Shown piece by piece: positions 18,664 through 29,410 of a stretch of 64,000 bases of DNA. This DNA is from CAIWHR01 sp039931775. GTDB lineage: Bacteria; Pseudomonadota; Gammaproteobacteria; Burkholderiales; Casimicrobiaceae. The stretch spans positions 1-64,000 of the forward strand of contig JBDTRG010000083.1 of the NCBI GenBank assembly GCA_039931775.1, written 5' to 3'. How positions within the stretch are numbered: the first letter of the stretch is position 1; every line of letters starts with the position of its first letter. The notes below the pieces were generated by a model that saw only the letters and a program-made list of their open reading frames with translations, made no database searches and was not told where the DNA came from. Made by a program: the position numbers and the translations under genes.

Positions 18664-19257
18664 ATGCGAACTCTAACATCCGGTGCGAGGCGCGAGCTTC
18701 GCGCGAAGGCCCATCACCTGCATCCGGTCGTCAGCATCGGCCAGCACGGGCTCACGCCCGCGGTGCTGCTCGAGATCGACGTCAATCTGCGTGCGCACGA
18801 GCTCATCAAGGTGCGCGTATTCGGCGACGATCGGGACGAGCGGGAAAGGTTGCTGGCGCAGATCTGCGCCGACCTCGACGCCGCGCCCGTCCAGCACCTG
18901 GGGAAAGCGCTGACGCTGTGGCGGCCCGCATCTCTACCGACGCCTGTCCCCGTCAAGACGAAGGCGAAACCCGGCCGAACGACGTCGAAGTCGAAGGCGA
19001 AGGTCAAGCCCGCTTCGGCGAGGACCAGGGCCGACGCGGGTGCCAGGAGGCCGGGAGCGAAGCCCGCTGCTGGCAGACCCTGGGCGAAGCCGGCGGTCGG
19101 CAAATCCAGGACGAAGCCCTCCGACGCACCGCCGCGATCTCGGTCTACCACGGCACCGCCGAGAGCCCGCTCAACCGCCAGGCCCCCGAACGTCCGTCCA
19201 GCCGCCGCGCCACCCGGAGCGGGCCCCGCCGGATCGCGCCGCCGCCGCGCGCGCTAG
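18664..19257 (+). CDS. yhbY: YhbY-type CRM-domain RNA-binding protein with long basic tail
   Basis: Residues 1-95 form the YhbY/CRS1 (CRM) RNA-binding domain: LRAKAHHLHPVVSIGQHGL, then ELIKVRVFGDDRDERERLL and VQHLGKALTLWRP. Single-domain YhbY proteins associate with pre-50S ribosomal particles. About 100 further residues are rich in Lys, Ala, Pro and Arg, ending GSRRRRAR, with no fold apparent. Such tails occur in some betaproteobacterial homologues. The gene is divergent from rlmE, another late 50S factor, and both starts share a 56-base gap. Confidence 0.87.
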   Translation: MRTLTSGARRELRAKAHHLHPVVSIGQHGLTPAVLLEIDVNLRAHELIKVRVFGDDRDERERLLAQICADLDAAPVQHLGKALTLWRPASLPTPVPVKTKAKPGRTTSKSKAKVKPASARTRADAGARRPGAKPAAGRPWAKPAVGKSRTKPSDAPPRSRSTTAPPRARSTARPPNVRPAAAPPGAGPAGSRRRRAR

Positions 19258-19281
19258 GGCACACGCGGTCGGCGCACACCG

Positions 19282-19757
19282 TCAGGCGTAGCGCACCGCC
19301 AGTATTTCGTATTCGCGCACACCCCCCGGCGCATGCACTTCCGCGGTGTCGCCCTCGACCTTGCCGATCAGCGCGCGCGCAATCGGCGAGCTCACCGAAA
19401 TCTTGCCGTGCTTCAGGTCGGCTTCGTCGTCACCGACGATCTGGTAGGTGACCTCGTCGCCCGACTTCACGTCGGCGAGCTCGACGGTCGCACCGAACAC
19501 CACCCTGCCGTCGGCTTCGATCTCGGAAGGATCGATCACCTGTGCGTGCGCGAGCCGGCGCTCGACTTCGCCGATCCGGCCTTCGATGAAGCCCTGGCGC
19601 TCCTTCGCGGCGTCGTAGTCCGCGTTCTCGGAAAGATCGCCATGGGAGCGCGCCTCGGCAATCGCCGAAATCACCGCCGGCCGATCGATCGTCTTGAGCC
19701 GGTGCAGCTCGGCCTTGAGGCGTCTTGCGCCTTCGACCGTCATCGGAACTTTCGTCG

Positions 19758-19761
<4 letters not shown>
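19282..19761 (-). CDS. greA: Transcription elongation factor GreA
   Basis: GreA rescues backtracked RNA polymerase by stimulating cleavage of the nascent transcript. The 159-residue protein has the N-terminal coiled coil with the tip sequence GDLSENADYDAAKERQ, whose acidic residues act in the polymerase channel, and a C-terminal FKBP-like domain (from about 80). It overlaps the carB stop as ATGA, the usual betaproteobacterial carAB-greA arrangement, and is probably the last gene of that operon. Confidence 0.96.
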
Positions 19762-23015
<3,254 letters not shown>

Positions 23016-23016
23016 C

Positions 23017-23166
23017 TTACCGAGGATTATGCAGATGCATGACAATTCGCCGGTCGTTCCCGCGAAAGCGGGAACCTGGCGCCTTTCGTCGTACGCCACT
23101 GGGTCCCGCGTTCGCGGGGACGACCAGAGTACTGCGGACGCTTTCGATGTCGGTTCTTTTCGGCAT
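23017..23166 (-). CDS. 49-codon chimeric reading frame between carA and carB
   Basis: The duplicated carB start at 23166 opens a 49-residue frame: nine residues of CarB (MPKRTDIES), then translated repeat sequence (VRSTLVVPANAGPSG, RFRGNDRR), ending HNPR. Its TAA at 23017-23019 is one base before the true carB ATG, and its ATG follows the carA TGA by one base. It therefore keeps an uninterrupted relay carA > small frame > carB. A functional peptide is unlikely; a role in translational coupling is plausible. Expression is unproven. Confidence 0.45.
   Translation of the reverse strand: MPKRTDIESVRSTLVVPANAGPSGVRRKAPGSRFRGNDRRIVMHLHNPR
23053..23124. repeat. Dispersed palindromic intergenic repeat inside carA-carB
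   Basis: Two hairpin units, CCCGCGAAAGCGGG and CCCGCGTTCGCGGGG, are bounded by GTCGTTCC at one end and GGGGACGAC at the other. This is the common GTCGT-CCCGCG...CGCGGG-ACGAC type of proteobacterial intergenic repeat. A shorter relative occurs between ilvN and ilvC at 49239-49264. Confidence 0.75.
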
Positions 23167-23167
23167 C

Positions 23168-24358
23168 TCAGGTACCGCGCTTTTCCATCAGCTTCACGAA
23201 TCGGTCGAATAGCGCGGAGATGTCGTGCGGCCCGGGGCTCGCCTCCGGGTGACCCTGGAAGCTGAATGCCGGCCGGTCGGTCAGCGCGATGCCCTGCAGG
23301 CTGCCGTCGAACAGCGATACGTGCGTGACGCGCGCGTTGCTCGGAAGCGTCGCCGCGTCGACCGCGAAGCCGTGGTTCTGGCTCGTGATCAGCACCTGCC
23401 CGGTTTCGCAGTCCAACACCGGATGGTTTGCGCCGTGATGGCCGAACTTCATCTTCAGGGTCCTTGCGCCCGCCGCGAGGGCCAGCAGCTGGTGGCCGAG
23501 GCAGATGCCGAAGGTCGGCACGCCGGCCGCGACGATCGTCCTGATCGCGCGAACCGCGTAGGCGCAGGGTTCCGGATCGCCGGGACCATTCGACAGGAAG
23601 ACGCCATCCGGTGTGAGTGCCAGCACGGCGTCCGCGGGCGTCTCGGCGGGAACGACGGTGATCCGGCAGCGGCGCTCGACGAGCATGCGCAGGATGTTGT
23701 GCTTGACGCCGTAGTCGTAGGCGACGACATGGAAGCGCGCCGCCTCCGCTGCGCGGTATCCCTCGTGGAGCGCCCACGTGCCCTCCGTCCACTCGTAGGG
23801 CATCGTGCAGCTCACGACTTTGGCGAGATCGAGCCCCGCCATCGACGGGGCGGCTTTCGCGCGCGCGATTGCCCGCTCGACTTCGGAGGCATCGATGACC
23901 GGTCTCGCGACGAGACAGCCGTTTTGCGCACCCTTCTCGCGGACGAGACGCGTGAGCCGGCGCGTGTCGAGGTCGGCAATACCGACGATGTTGTTCGCGG
24001 CGAGATAAGAACCGAGGTCGCCCGTCGCGCGGAAATTCGACGCGAGCCGCGGCAGGTCGCGGATGACGAGGCCCGCCGCGAACGGCCGCCGCGATTCGAC
24101 GTCTTCCGGATTCACTCCCACGTTGCCGATGTGCGGGTACGTCAGCGTGACGATCTGGCCCGCGTAGGACGGATCCGTGAGGATCTCCTGGTACCCCGTC
24201 ATCGCCGTGTTGAACACCACCTCACCGACGGTCGTGCCCGACGCACCGATCGCGCGGCCGCGGAACACGCTGCCGTCGGCGAGCGCCAGCACCGCCGGCG
24301 TCGTCGCCGGGAGAAGCGCTGTGCGGTCGGTGGTGGCGGCGGCGGTCGAATCGGGCAT
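23168..24358 (-). CDS. carA: Carbamoyl-phosphate synthase small subunit CarA
   Basis: CarA is the glutaminase subunit that releases ammonia for CarB. The 396-residue protein has the N-terminal carA domain (ADGSVFRGRAIGA, TAMTGYQEILTDPSYAGQI) and a C-terminal class I amidotransferase domain with LSNGPGDPE, nucleophile C286 in FGICLGHQ, and the catalytic His-Glu pair in GHPEASPGPHD. It starts the carA-carB-greA operon; the junction to carB is disturbed by the repeat described separately. A promoter with TATAAT is visible about 110 bases upstream. Confidence 0.96.
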   Translation of the reverse strand: MPDSTAAATTDRTALLPATTPAVLALADGSVFRGRAIGASGTTVGEVVFNTAMTGYQEILTDPSYAGQIVTLTYPHIGNVGVNPEDVESRRPFAAGLVIRDLPRLASNFRATGDLGSYLAANNIVGIADLDTRRLTRLVREKGAQNGCLVARPVIDASEVERAIARAKAAPSMAGLDLAKVVSCTMPYEWTEGTWALHEGYRAAEAARFHVVAYDYGVKHNILRMLVERRCRITVVPAETPADAVLALTPDGVFLSNGPGDPEPCAYAVRAIRTIVAAGVPTFGICLGHQLLALAAGARTLKMKFGHHGANHPVLDCETGQVLITSQNHGFAVDAATLPSNARVTHVSLFDGSLQGIALTDRPAFSFQGHPEASPGPHDISALFDRFVKLMEKRGT

Positions 24359-24419
24359 GGCGGAGTCGCGCTGGGCCTCGCGAGCGCCCGCGATCGATTC
24401 GCGGGTGTCCGGACGTGCG

Positions 24420-24458
24420 AAGCGGGAACGCCAGCGTCATCCGCAGCCGTTCCCGCTT
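24420..24458 (-). promoter_or_regulatory. Hairpin in the carA 5' leader
   Basis: An 11-bp perfect stem (24420-24430 with 24448-24458; arms AAGCGGGAACG and its complement) lies just after the predicted transcription start of carA. There is no U-run after it, so it is not a classical terminator. It could stabilise the 5' end or take part in regulation; this is inference only. Confidence 0.4.
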
Positions 24459-24469
24459 TGAGGCGAATG

Positions 24470-24498
24470 ATTATACCGGCGCGGCGACCCCGATACAA
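24470..24498 (-). promoter_or_regulatory. Sigma-70-type promoter for carA
   Basis: On the minus strand TTGTAT (24493-24498) and a perfect TATAAT (24470-24475) are 17 bases apart. Predicted initiation near 24463 leaves a leader of about 105 bases before the carA start. The SDR gene ends just upstream, so carAB-greA can be expressed separately from dapB. Confidence 0.6.
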
Positions 24499-24510
24499 CC
24501 GCGCGCCGGA

Positions 24511-25284
24511 TCAGTACGCGGCCGAGAACCCACCGTCCACGTAGAGCACGTGTCCGGTGACATAGGCAGCGGCCTTCGACGCGAGGAACACCGCGGCGCC
24601 GGCGATCTCCGACGGCTCGCCCCAGCGACCGGCCGGCGTACGGCGCGCGACCCACGCCGAGAACTCCGCATCGGCGATCAGCGGCGCGTTCATCTCGGTC
24701 TTGAAGAATCCCGGGGAGATGCCGTTCACCTGAATGCCGTGCGACGCGAGTTCCACCGCGAGCGCGCGCGTCAGCATCCTGAGCGCACCCTTGCTCGCCG
24801 CGTACGGCACGATGTTCGGCCGCCCGATGTCGGCGGCGAGCGAGCAGATGTTGATGATCTTGCCGCTTTTGCGCGCCTTCATCGACGGCAGCAGCGCGCG
24901 CGTGACGAGAAACGGTCCGTCGAGATTCGTGGCCATCAGCGCTCGCCATTCGGCGGGCGTGAAGTCCTCGAGCGATTTCCTCTGGTTCATCGCGGCGTTG
25001 TTGACCAGGATGTCGACGGGGCCGAGCGTGCGCTCGACCTCCGCCACCCCCGCCGCAACCGCGTCAGCATCGGTGACGTCGAACGGTGCGAGGCGGGCCT
25101 CGATGCCTTCGCGTGCCAGCACATCCTTCGCCGCCCTGAGCTTGTCGCGATTTCGGCCGTTGATCGCGATGGCGGCTCCCGCGAGCGCCAGCCCGCGCGC
25201 CATCGCGAATCCGAGTCCCGAGCCGGCGCCGGTGACGAGCGCTCGCGTACCGCCGAGATCGAACGGATGCGAAGGCGCAGCCAC
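24511..25284 (-). CDS. Short-chain dehydrogenase/reductase (gluconate 5-dehydrogenase-like)
   Basis: A 257-residue classical SDR oxidoreductase. The cofactor loop is TGAGSGLG (19-26), followed by NNAA (95-98). The catalytic set S148, Y161 and K165 is intact (CSLAADIGRPNIVPYAASK). R43 after the second strand suggests NADP(H) preference. Overall wording resembles gluconate 5-dehydrogenases, but SDR substrates cannot be assigned reliably from sequence. Translation starts at GTG, three bases after the dapB stop, so it is probably co-transcribed with dapB. It interrupts the usual dapB-carA adjacency. Confidence 0.85.
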   Translation of the reverse strand: MAAPSHPFDLGGTRALVTGAGSGLGFAMARGLALAGAAIAINGRNRDKLRAAKDVLAREGIEARLAPFDVTDADAVAAGVAEVERTLGPVDILVNNAAMNQRKSLEDFTPAEWRALMATNLDGPFLVTRALLPSMKARKSGKIINICSLAADIGRPNIVPYAASKGALRMLTRALAVELASHGIQVNGISPGFFKTEMNAPLIADAEFSAWVARRTPAGRWGEPSEIAGAAVFLASKAAAYVTGHVLYVDGGFSAAY

Positions 25285-25287
25285 GAC

Positions 25288-26103
25288 CTAGCGGAGACCC
25301 AGAACGTCGCGCATGTCGGCAAGCCCCGGCTGGGCAGCCGCGCTGCGCGCGGCGACGAAGTGCGCCGCGCGCAGCGCGCCGGCCGCGAAGTTCTGCCTGG
25401 AGGTGGCCTTGTGGGTGAGCTCGATCCGCTCACCGGCGCCGGCGAAGATCACCGTGTGATCGCCAACGACATCGCCACCGCGCAGGCTGGCAAAGCCGAT
25501 CGTGCCCTGTGCACGCTCGCCAGTGACGCCGTGCCGCGCGTAGATCGCGCTGTCGGACAACGCCCGACCGGCGCCTCGCGCCGCCGCTTCGCCGAGGCCA
25601 AGTGCGGTTCCCGACGGCGAATCGACCTTGTGCCGGTGATGCATTTCGACGATTTCGATGTCGAACGCGGGACCGAGGCGCTGCGCGGCGGATTCGACGA
25701 GTGCCAGCAGCACATTGACGCCCACGCTCATGTTCGGCGCGAACACGATCGCAACCTTCTGCGCGTACCCTTCCAATCGGACCTTCTGCGCGTCCGTGAA
25801 ACCGGTGGTACCGACCACGGCGCCCGTTCCATGGCGAACACACGCCGCGAGGTGCGCGAGCGTTCCGTCCGGCCGCGTGAAATCGATCAGCACGTCGGCC
25901 GCGCCGACGGCGGAATCGATATCCGCACCGACGAGGACACCGGTCGCGCGGCCGAACCGCTCGCCCGCGTCGCGACCCAGGGCCGGGCTGCCGGCGACAT
26001 CGAAGGCCGCCGCGAGCGCCAGTTGCGGATCGGAAAGGGTGGCTTCGATCAGCGCCTGACCCATCCGTCCGCCGGCACCGGCAACGGCGATGCGCACTGC
26101 CAT
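25288..26103 (-). CDS. dapB: 4-hydroxy-tetrahydrodipicolinate reductase DapB
   Basis: DapB reduces 4-hydroxy-tetrahydrodipicolinate in the lysine/diaminopimelate pathway. The 271-residue protein shows the nucleotide loop VAGAGGRMGQALIEA (7-21), VVGTTGF (97-102 region) and the catalytic signature EMHHRHKVDSPSGTALGLGEA (about 153-173, with H155/H156 and K159). It is full length and the second gene of the bamE-dapB-SDR run. Confidence 0.95.
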   Translation of the reverse strand: MAVRIAVAGAGGRMGQALIEATLSDPQLALAAAFDVAGSPALGRDAGERFGRATGVLVGADIDSAVGAADVLIDFTRPDGTLAHLAACVRHGTGAVVGTTGFTDAQKVRLEGYAQKVAIVFAPNMSVGVNVLLALVESAAQRLGPAFDIEIVEMHHRHKVDSPSGTALGLGEAAARGAGRALSDSAIYARHGVTGERAQGTIGFASLRGGDVVGDHTVIFAGAGERIELTHKATSRQNFAAGALRAAHFVAARSAAAQPGLADMRDVLGLR

Positions 26104-26121
26104 CGTCAGGTCCCGCCCACG

Positions 26122-26604
26122 CTATCGACCGAACACGTCGATCAGGTCATCCCACCACGAGCGGGTTTCGCCCCAGCGGTTCTCGCCGGACGTGCGCGCC
26201 AGCGCCTCTCGATTCAGTTCAGCCATCGAAGCGGGCATCTCGTCGCCCTCCCAGCGGGCGAGCTTGCCGTCGACGAAATAGGTCGTGAACGTTCGGTGCG
26301 CCGTGATGAAGCCCTGATGGGTGAATTCGTAGACGTAATCCCATCGGTCCTCACGGAACGGGCTCACGAGGAGCGCCGTGCCCAGCAATTGGCGGACCTG
26401 GGCCTTGGTCTGGCCGACCCGGAGCTTGTCCACCAGGTCCTGCGACAGGTAGTTGCCCTGGTTGATGTCGAGCTTGTACACGCCGAGGGAGCGAAGCGCC
26501 GGCACATAGGTCTCGACGGTCGTGCACCCCGCCGACAGGAGCGCGGCAAGCGCCAAGGCTGGCGCGGTCAGGCGAAGTACTGAAGCGGGCAAGGTCAGGG
26601 GCAT
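26122..26604 (-). CDS. bamE: Outer membrane protein assembly factor BamE (lipoprotein)
   Basis: BamE is the small lipoprotein of the beta-barrel assembly machine. The 160-residue precursor has a signal peptide with lipobox LLSAGC, so lipidation falls on the cysteine near residue 27. The mature SmpA/OmlA domain contains INQGNYLSQDLVDKLRVGQT and VRQLLGTALLVSPFREDRWDYVY. A C-terminal extension of about 30 residues (NRWGETRSWWDDLIDVFGR) is longer than in E. coli. It is divergent from fur, as in many betaproteobacteria. Confidence 0.93.
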   Translation of the reverse strand: MPLTLPASVLRLTAPALALAALLSAGCTTVETYVPALRSLGVYKLDINQGNYLSQDLVDKLRVGQTKAQVRQLLGTALLVSPFREDRWDYVYEFTHQGFITAHRTFTTYFVDGKLARWEGDEMPASMAELNREALARTSGENRWGETRSWWDDLIDVFGR

Positions 26605-26642
26605 CGAAGCCGCGCGCCTGTGAATTTGTTGGCGGACTCGTT

Positions 26643-26648
26643 ATTATA
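26643..26648 (-). promoter_or_regulatory. -10 box of bamE overlapping the fur promoter region
   Basis: On the minus strand TATAAT lies 38 bases upstream of the bamE ATG. Read on the plus strand the same bases form TATTAT-like sequence usable for fur. The 131-base divergent gap shows no obvious 19-bp Fur palindrome. Confidence 0.4.
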
Positions 26649-26735
26649 GCTGTCGCTACGCGGACCTGAGTCCGCGGCTGAATCGTTCCCGCCCGCCCGT
26701 CGCCCCCGTCACGCCGATCCGGAGACCCAGGCCCC

Positions 26736-27176
26736 GTGTCCTCGCCCAACGATCTCAAGAACGCCGGCCTCAAGGCCACCGTGCCGAGGCTCAAGATCAT
26801 CAACCTGTTCGAAACGTCGAAAGTGCGCCACCTGACGGCCGAGGACGTCTACCGGAAACTCCTCGACGAAGGCCCCGACATCGGCCTCGCCACGGTCTAC
26901 CGCGTCCTGACGCAGTTCGAGCAGGCGGGGCTTCTCATCCGCCACCATTTCGAGTCCGGCAAGGCCGTCTTCGAATTGAACGAAGGCCATCACCACGATC
27001 ACCTCGTCTGCCTTCAGTGTGGGCGTGTCGAGGAGTTCTACGATGCGGGAATCGAAAAGCGGCAGATCGCGGTGGCGAGTGAGCGCGGGTTCAAGATCTC
27101 GGAGCACGCGCTGTACCTCTATGCCGAATGCGTGAAACCGCGATGCCCGCATCGCAAAGGCGGCGCCGGCAGTTAG
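26736..27176 (+). CDS. fur: Ferric uptake regulator Fur
   Basis: Fur is the Fe(II)-dependent repressor of iron-uptake genes. The 146-residue protein has the winged-helix N-terminus (LKNAGLKATVPRLKIINLF, then DIGLATVYRVLTQFEQAGL) and the metal-binding dimerisation domain (FELNEGHHHDHLVCLQCGRVEEF). Structural zinc ligands C92/C95 and C132/C137 are present. The start is a GTG with GGAG about eleven bases upstream; no in-frame ATG would give the full domain. It stands alone between bamE and murJ. Confidence 0.95.
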   Translation: MSSPNDLKNAGLKATVPRLKIINLFETSKVRHLTAEDVYRKLLDEGPDIGLATVYRVLTQFEQAGLLIRHHFESGKAVFELNEGHHHDHLVCLQCGRVEEFYDAGIEKRQIAVASERGFKISEHALYLYAECVKPRCPHRKGGAGS

Positions 27177-27183
27177 CGCCGCG

Positions 27184-28755
27184 CTAGGCTTCGGTATCCG
27201 CCGCCAGCTCGTCGTCGGCCTTCAATTCGCGCCGGTTGAAGTCGCGCATCCGGAACCCCAGCAGCCACAGCGCACCGAAGTAGGCGGCAGCGCCGGCACT
27301 GCAGACGCCGGCGAGGCGTCCGATCTTCGGCCACAGCGACGCCGACAGCCAGAACGACGCCGGTCCACCGAGCCAGAACAGCACGGCGGCGAGCACGAAG
27401 AGTGCCACGATCAGTTTGGAAACGAAGAGCAGCCAGCCGGCGCTCGGTACGTAGTAGCCGCGCTTCTTCAGGAACCAGAACAATAGCGTCGCGTTGAGGC
27501 ACGCGCCGATCGACGTCGACAGCGTGAGCCCGGCGTGCCCCATCGGAAACATCAGGATCACGGCGAACGTCTGCGAGACCAGTACCGTCGCGAATGCGAT
27601 CTTCACCGGGGTGGCCATCATCTGGCGCGCATAGAATCCCGGCGCCAGGATCTTCACCACGACGAGGCCCAGGAGACCGGCGGAGTAACCCAGCAGGGCC
27701 GCGCGCGTCTGCACCACGTCGTTCGCCGTGAACCGGCCGTATTGGTAAAGCGTCGAGATCATCGGCGTCGCCAGCACCCACAGCGCGACCGCCGCCGGCA
27801 GCGCCAGCGTGAACGCGAGGCGCAAGCCCCAGTCGAGCAGCGCCGTGTACTGCTCGGGCCTCTCGTCGTGATGAGCCTTGGCGAGCGAAGGCAGCAGCAC
27901 CGTGCCGAGCGCCACCCCGAGGAGCGCGCTCGGGAATTCCATCAGCCGGTCCGCGTATGTGATCCACGAGATGCGGCCATCGCCGAGCGTGGACGCGAGC
28001 TGCGTGTTGATGAGCGCCGAGATCTGCGCGGCCGACACTCCCACCACCGCCGGGCCCATCGCCACCAGCACGCGGCGAACGCCTTCGTCACGCCAGTCGA
28101 ACCTCGGCGCGCCGAGCATGCCGATCTTCGCCAGCGGACGAAGTTGAAGCGCAAGCTGTAGGACGCCGCCAATGAAAACGCCCCACGCGAGTGCGACGAT
28201 CGGCGGGTCGCAGTACGGCGCGAGAAAGAGCGCCGCGCCGATGATCGACACATTGAGCAGGACCGGCGTGACCGCCGGAATCGCGAACTGCCGGTAGACG
28301 TTGAGCACGCCGCCCGCCAGCGAAACCAGCGATACGAAAAGGATGTACGGAAAGACGATCTGGATCATCGATGCGGTCAGCTCGACCTTGCCGGGCGTCT
28401 TCGCAAAGCCTCCGGCGAGCAGATAGACGAGCCACGGCGCCGCCAGCACGCCGATGATGGACAGCAGAAGCAGCGTCACCGCGAGCAACGCGCCGACGCG
28501 CCCAACCAGCTTCTTCGTCTCGTCCAATCCGCGCTGCCGGCGGTACTCCGCGAAGATCGGCACGAATGCCTGCGAAAACGCACCCTCGGCGAACAGTCGG
28601 CGCAGGATGTTGGGCAGCCGAAATGCGGCCTCGAACGCGTCCATCTGCATGCCGGCGCCGAACGCGGCGGCCTTCAGGCTTTCGCGCGCGAGCCCGGTGA
28701 TCCGCGACAGCAGCGTCATGCCGCTGACCGTCGACAACGCCCGGAGCAGATTCAA
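27184..28755 (-). CDS. murJ: Lipid II flippase MurJ
   Basis: MurJ moves lipid II across the inner membrane for peptidoglycan synthesis. The 523-residue MATE/MVF-family protein has about fourteen hydrophobic helices and the family stretches SGMTLLSRITGLARE, FRLPNILRRLFAEGAFSQAFVPIFAEYR and ALLNTQLAS-like ALINTQLAST. The true start is very probably a TTG with AGGAGG five bases upstream, giving MNLLRALSTVSG; the ATG at 28890 would add 45 unconserved arginine-rich residues. It is divergent from rpsT, a frequent pairing. Confidence 0.94.
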   Translation of the reverse strand: MNLLRALSTVSGMTLLSRITGLARESLKAAAFGAGMQMDAFEAAFRLPNILRRLFAEGAFSQAFVPIFAEYRRQRGLDETKKLVGRVGALLAVTLLLLSIIGVLAAPWLVYLLAGGFAKTPGKVELTASMIQIVFPYILFVSLVSLAGGVLNVYRQFAIPAVTPVLLNVSIIGAALFLAPYCDPPIVALAWGVFIGGVLQLALQLRPLAKIGMLGAPRFDWRDEGVRRVLVAMGPAVVGVSAAQISALINTQLASTLGDGRISWITYADRLMEFPSALLGVALGTVLLPSLAKAHHDERPEQYTALLDWGLRLAFTLALPAAVALWVLATPMISTLYQYGRFTANDVVQTRAALLGYSAGLLGLVVVKILAPGFYARQMMATPVKIAFATVLVSQTFAVILMFPMGHAGLTLSTSIGACLNATLLFWFLKKRGYYVPSAGWLLFVSKLIVALFVLAAVLFWLGGPASFWLSASLWPKIGRLAGVCSAGAAAYFGALWLLGFRMRDFNRRELKADDELAADTEA

Positions 28756-28952
28756 CCGGCCCTCCTGCGACCGGCCGTTTGCCACCCTGGTAACCGCCTT
28801 CCGGAGGGCGGCTCGATCGGGGGTGCGGGGGCGGCGACGGACATTCGGCGTAGGGTGCGACGGCAGTTGGCGCAACCTTGCGCGGTCCATCGTAAGCTGC
28901 TATTATGCTTGGTCTTTTTCGGCTACTCCAGAACACGAAGGAATTTCGACTC

Positions 28953-29216
28953 ATGGCGAACAGCGCCCAAGCTAGAAAGCGTGCCCGGCAAGCGACGGTC
29001 ACGAACAAACACAACGCCAGCCTGCGTTCGACGCTGCGCACGGCCGTCAAGCAGGTGAGAAAGGCAATCGCGGGGGGCGACAAGGCTGCTGCTGCGACCA
29101 CGCTCAAGGCATCGCAGGCGGTGATCGATCGCATCGCCGACAAGAAGATCGTCCACAAGAACCTGGCGTCGCGGACGAAGTCCCGCCTTGCCCACGCCAT
29201 CAAGGCGATGGCGTAG
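28953..29216 (+). CDS. rpsT: 30S ribosomal protein S20
   Basis: S20 is a helical 16S rRNA-binding protein that helps early 30S assembly. The 87-residue chain begins MANSAQARKRARQATVTN and continues with the typical LRTAVKQVRKAIAGGDK and HKNLASRTKSRLAHAIKA. The start at 28953 carries the conserved N-terminus, with AAGGA upstream; the in-frame ATG at 28905 adds unconserved residues. A strong intrinsic terminator follows 30 bases after the stop. Confidence 0.97.
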   Translation: MANSAQARKRARQATVTNKHNASLRSTLRTAVKQVRKAIAGGDKAAAATTLKASQAVIDRIADKKIVHKNLASRTKSRLAHAIKAMA

Positions 29217-29246
29217 TTCAGCGGCGTCCACGCCGCACGTCCAATG

Positions 29247-29270
29247 AGGGCGCCCCCGGGCGCCCTTTTT
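29247..29270 (+). terminator. Rho-independent terminator of rpsT
   Basis: An 8-bp perfect stem (AGGGCGCC and its complement, 29247-29254 with 29259-29266), a four-base loop and a five-T run form a classical intrinsic terminator directly after rpsT. Confidence 0.9.
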
Positions 29271-29410
29271 CATGCCCGGCCAAAGGCGGGCATGCCTATT
29301 GCTTACCTAGCGGTTGATGCTTGGTGCGTCAGGGCGGACGACACCCCGGAAACTCCGGGACGTGCCGATGAAACGGCGTCCGCAGAACGTGCCTTTCCGA
29401 AAACGATACC

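Noticed and set aside
26605..26735. Fur autoregulation box
   Set aside because: The AT-rich TTATTATAGC is explained by overlapping -10 boxes and lacks the GATAAT-type inverted pattern of a Fur box.
27535..28161. 208-codon plus-strand frame in murJ
   Set aside because: Antisense to membrane-protein coding sequence and strongly Arg/His-biased.
29271..29410. Possible c-di-GMP riboswitch or hammerhead ribozyme before the diguanylate cyclase
   Set aside because: Short hairpins and a GATGAAAC-like string are present, but neither the conserved riboswitch core nor the CUGAUGA catalytic core can be found.
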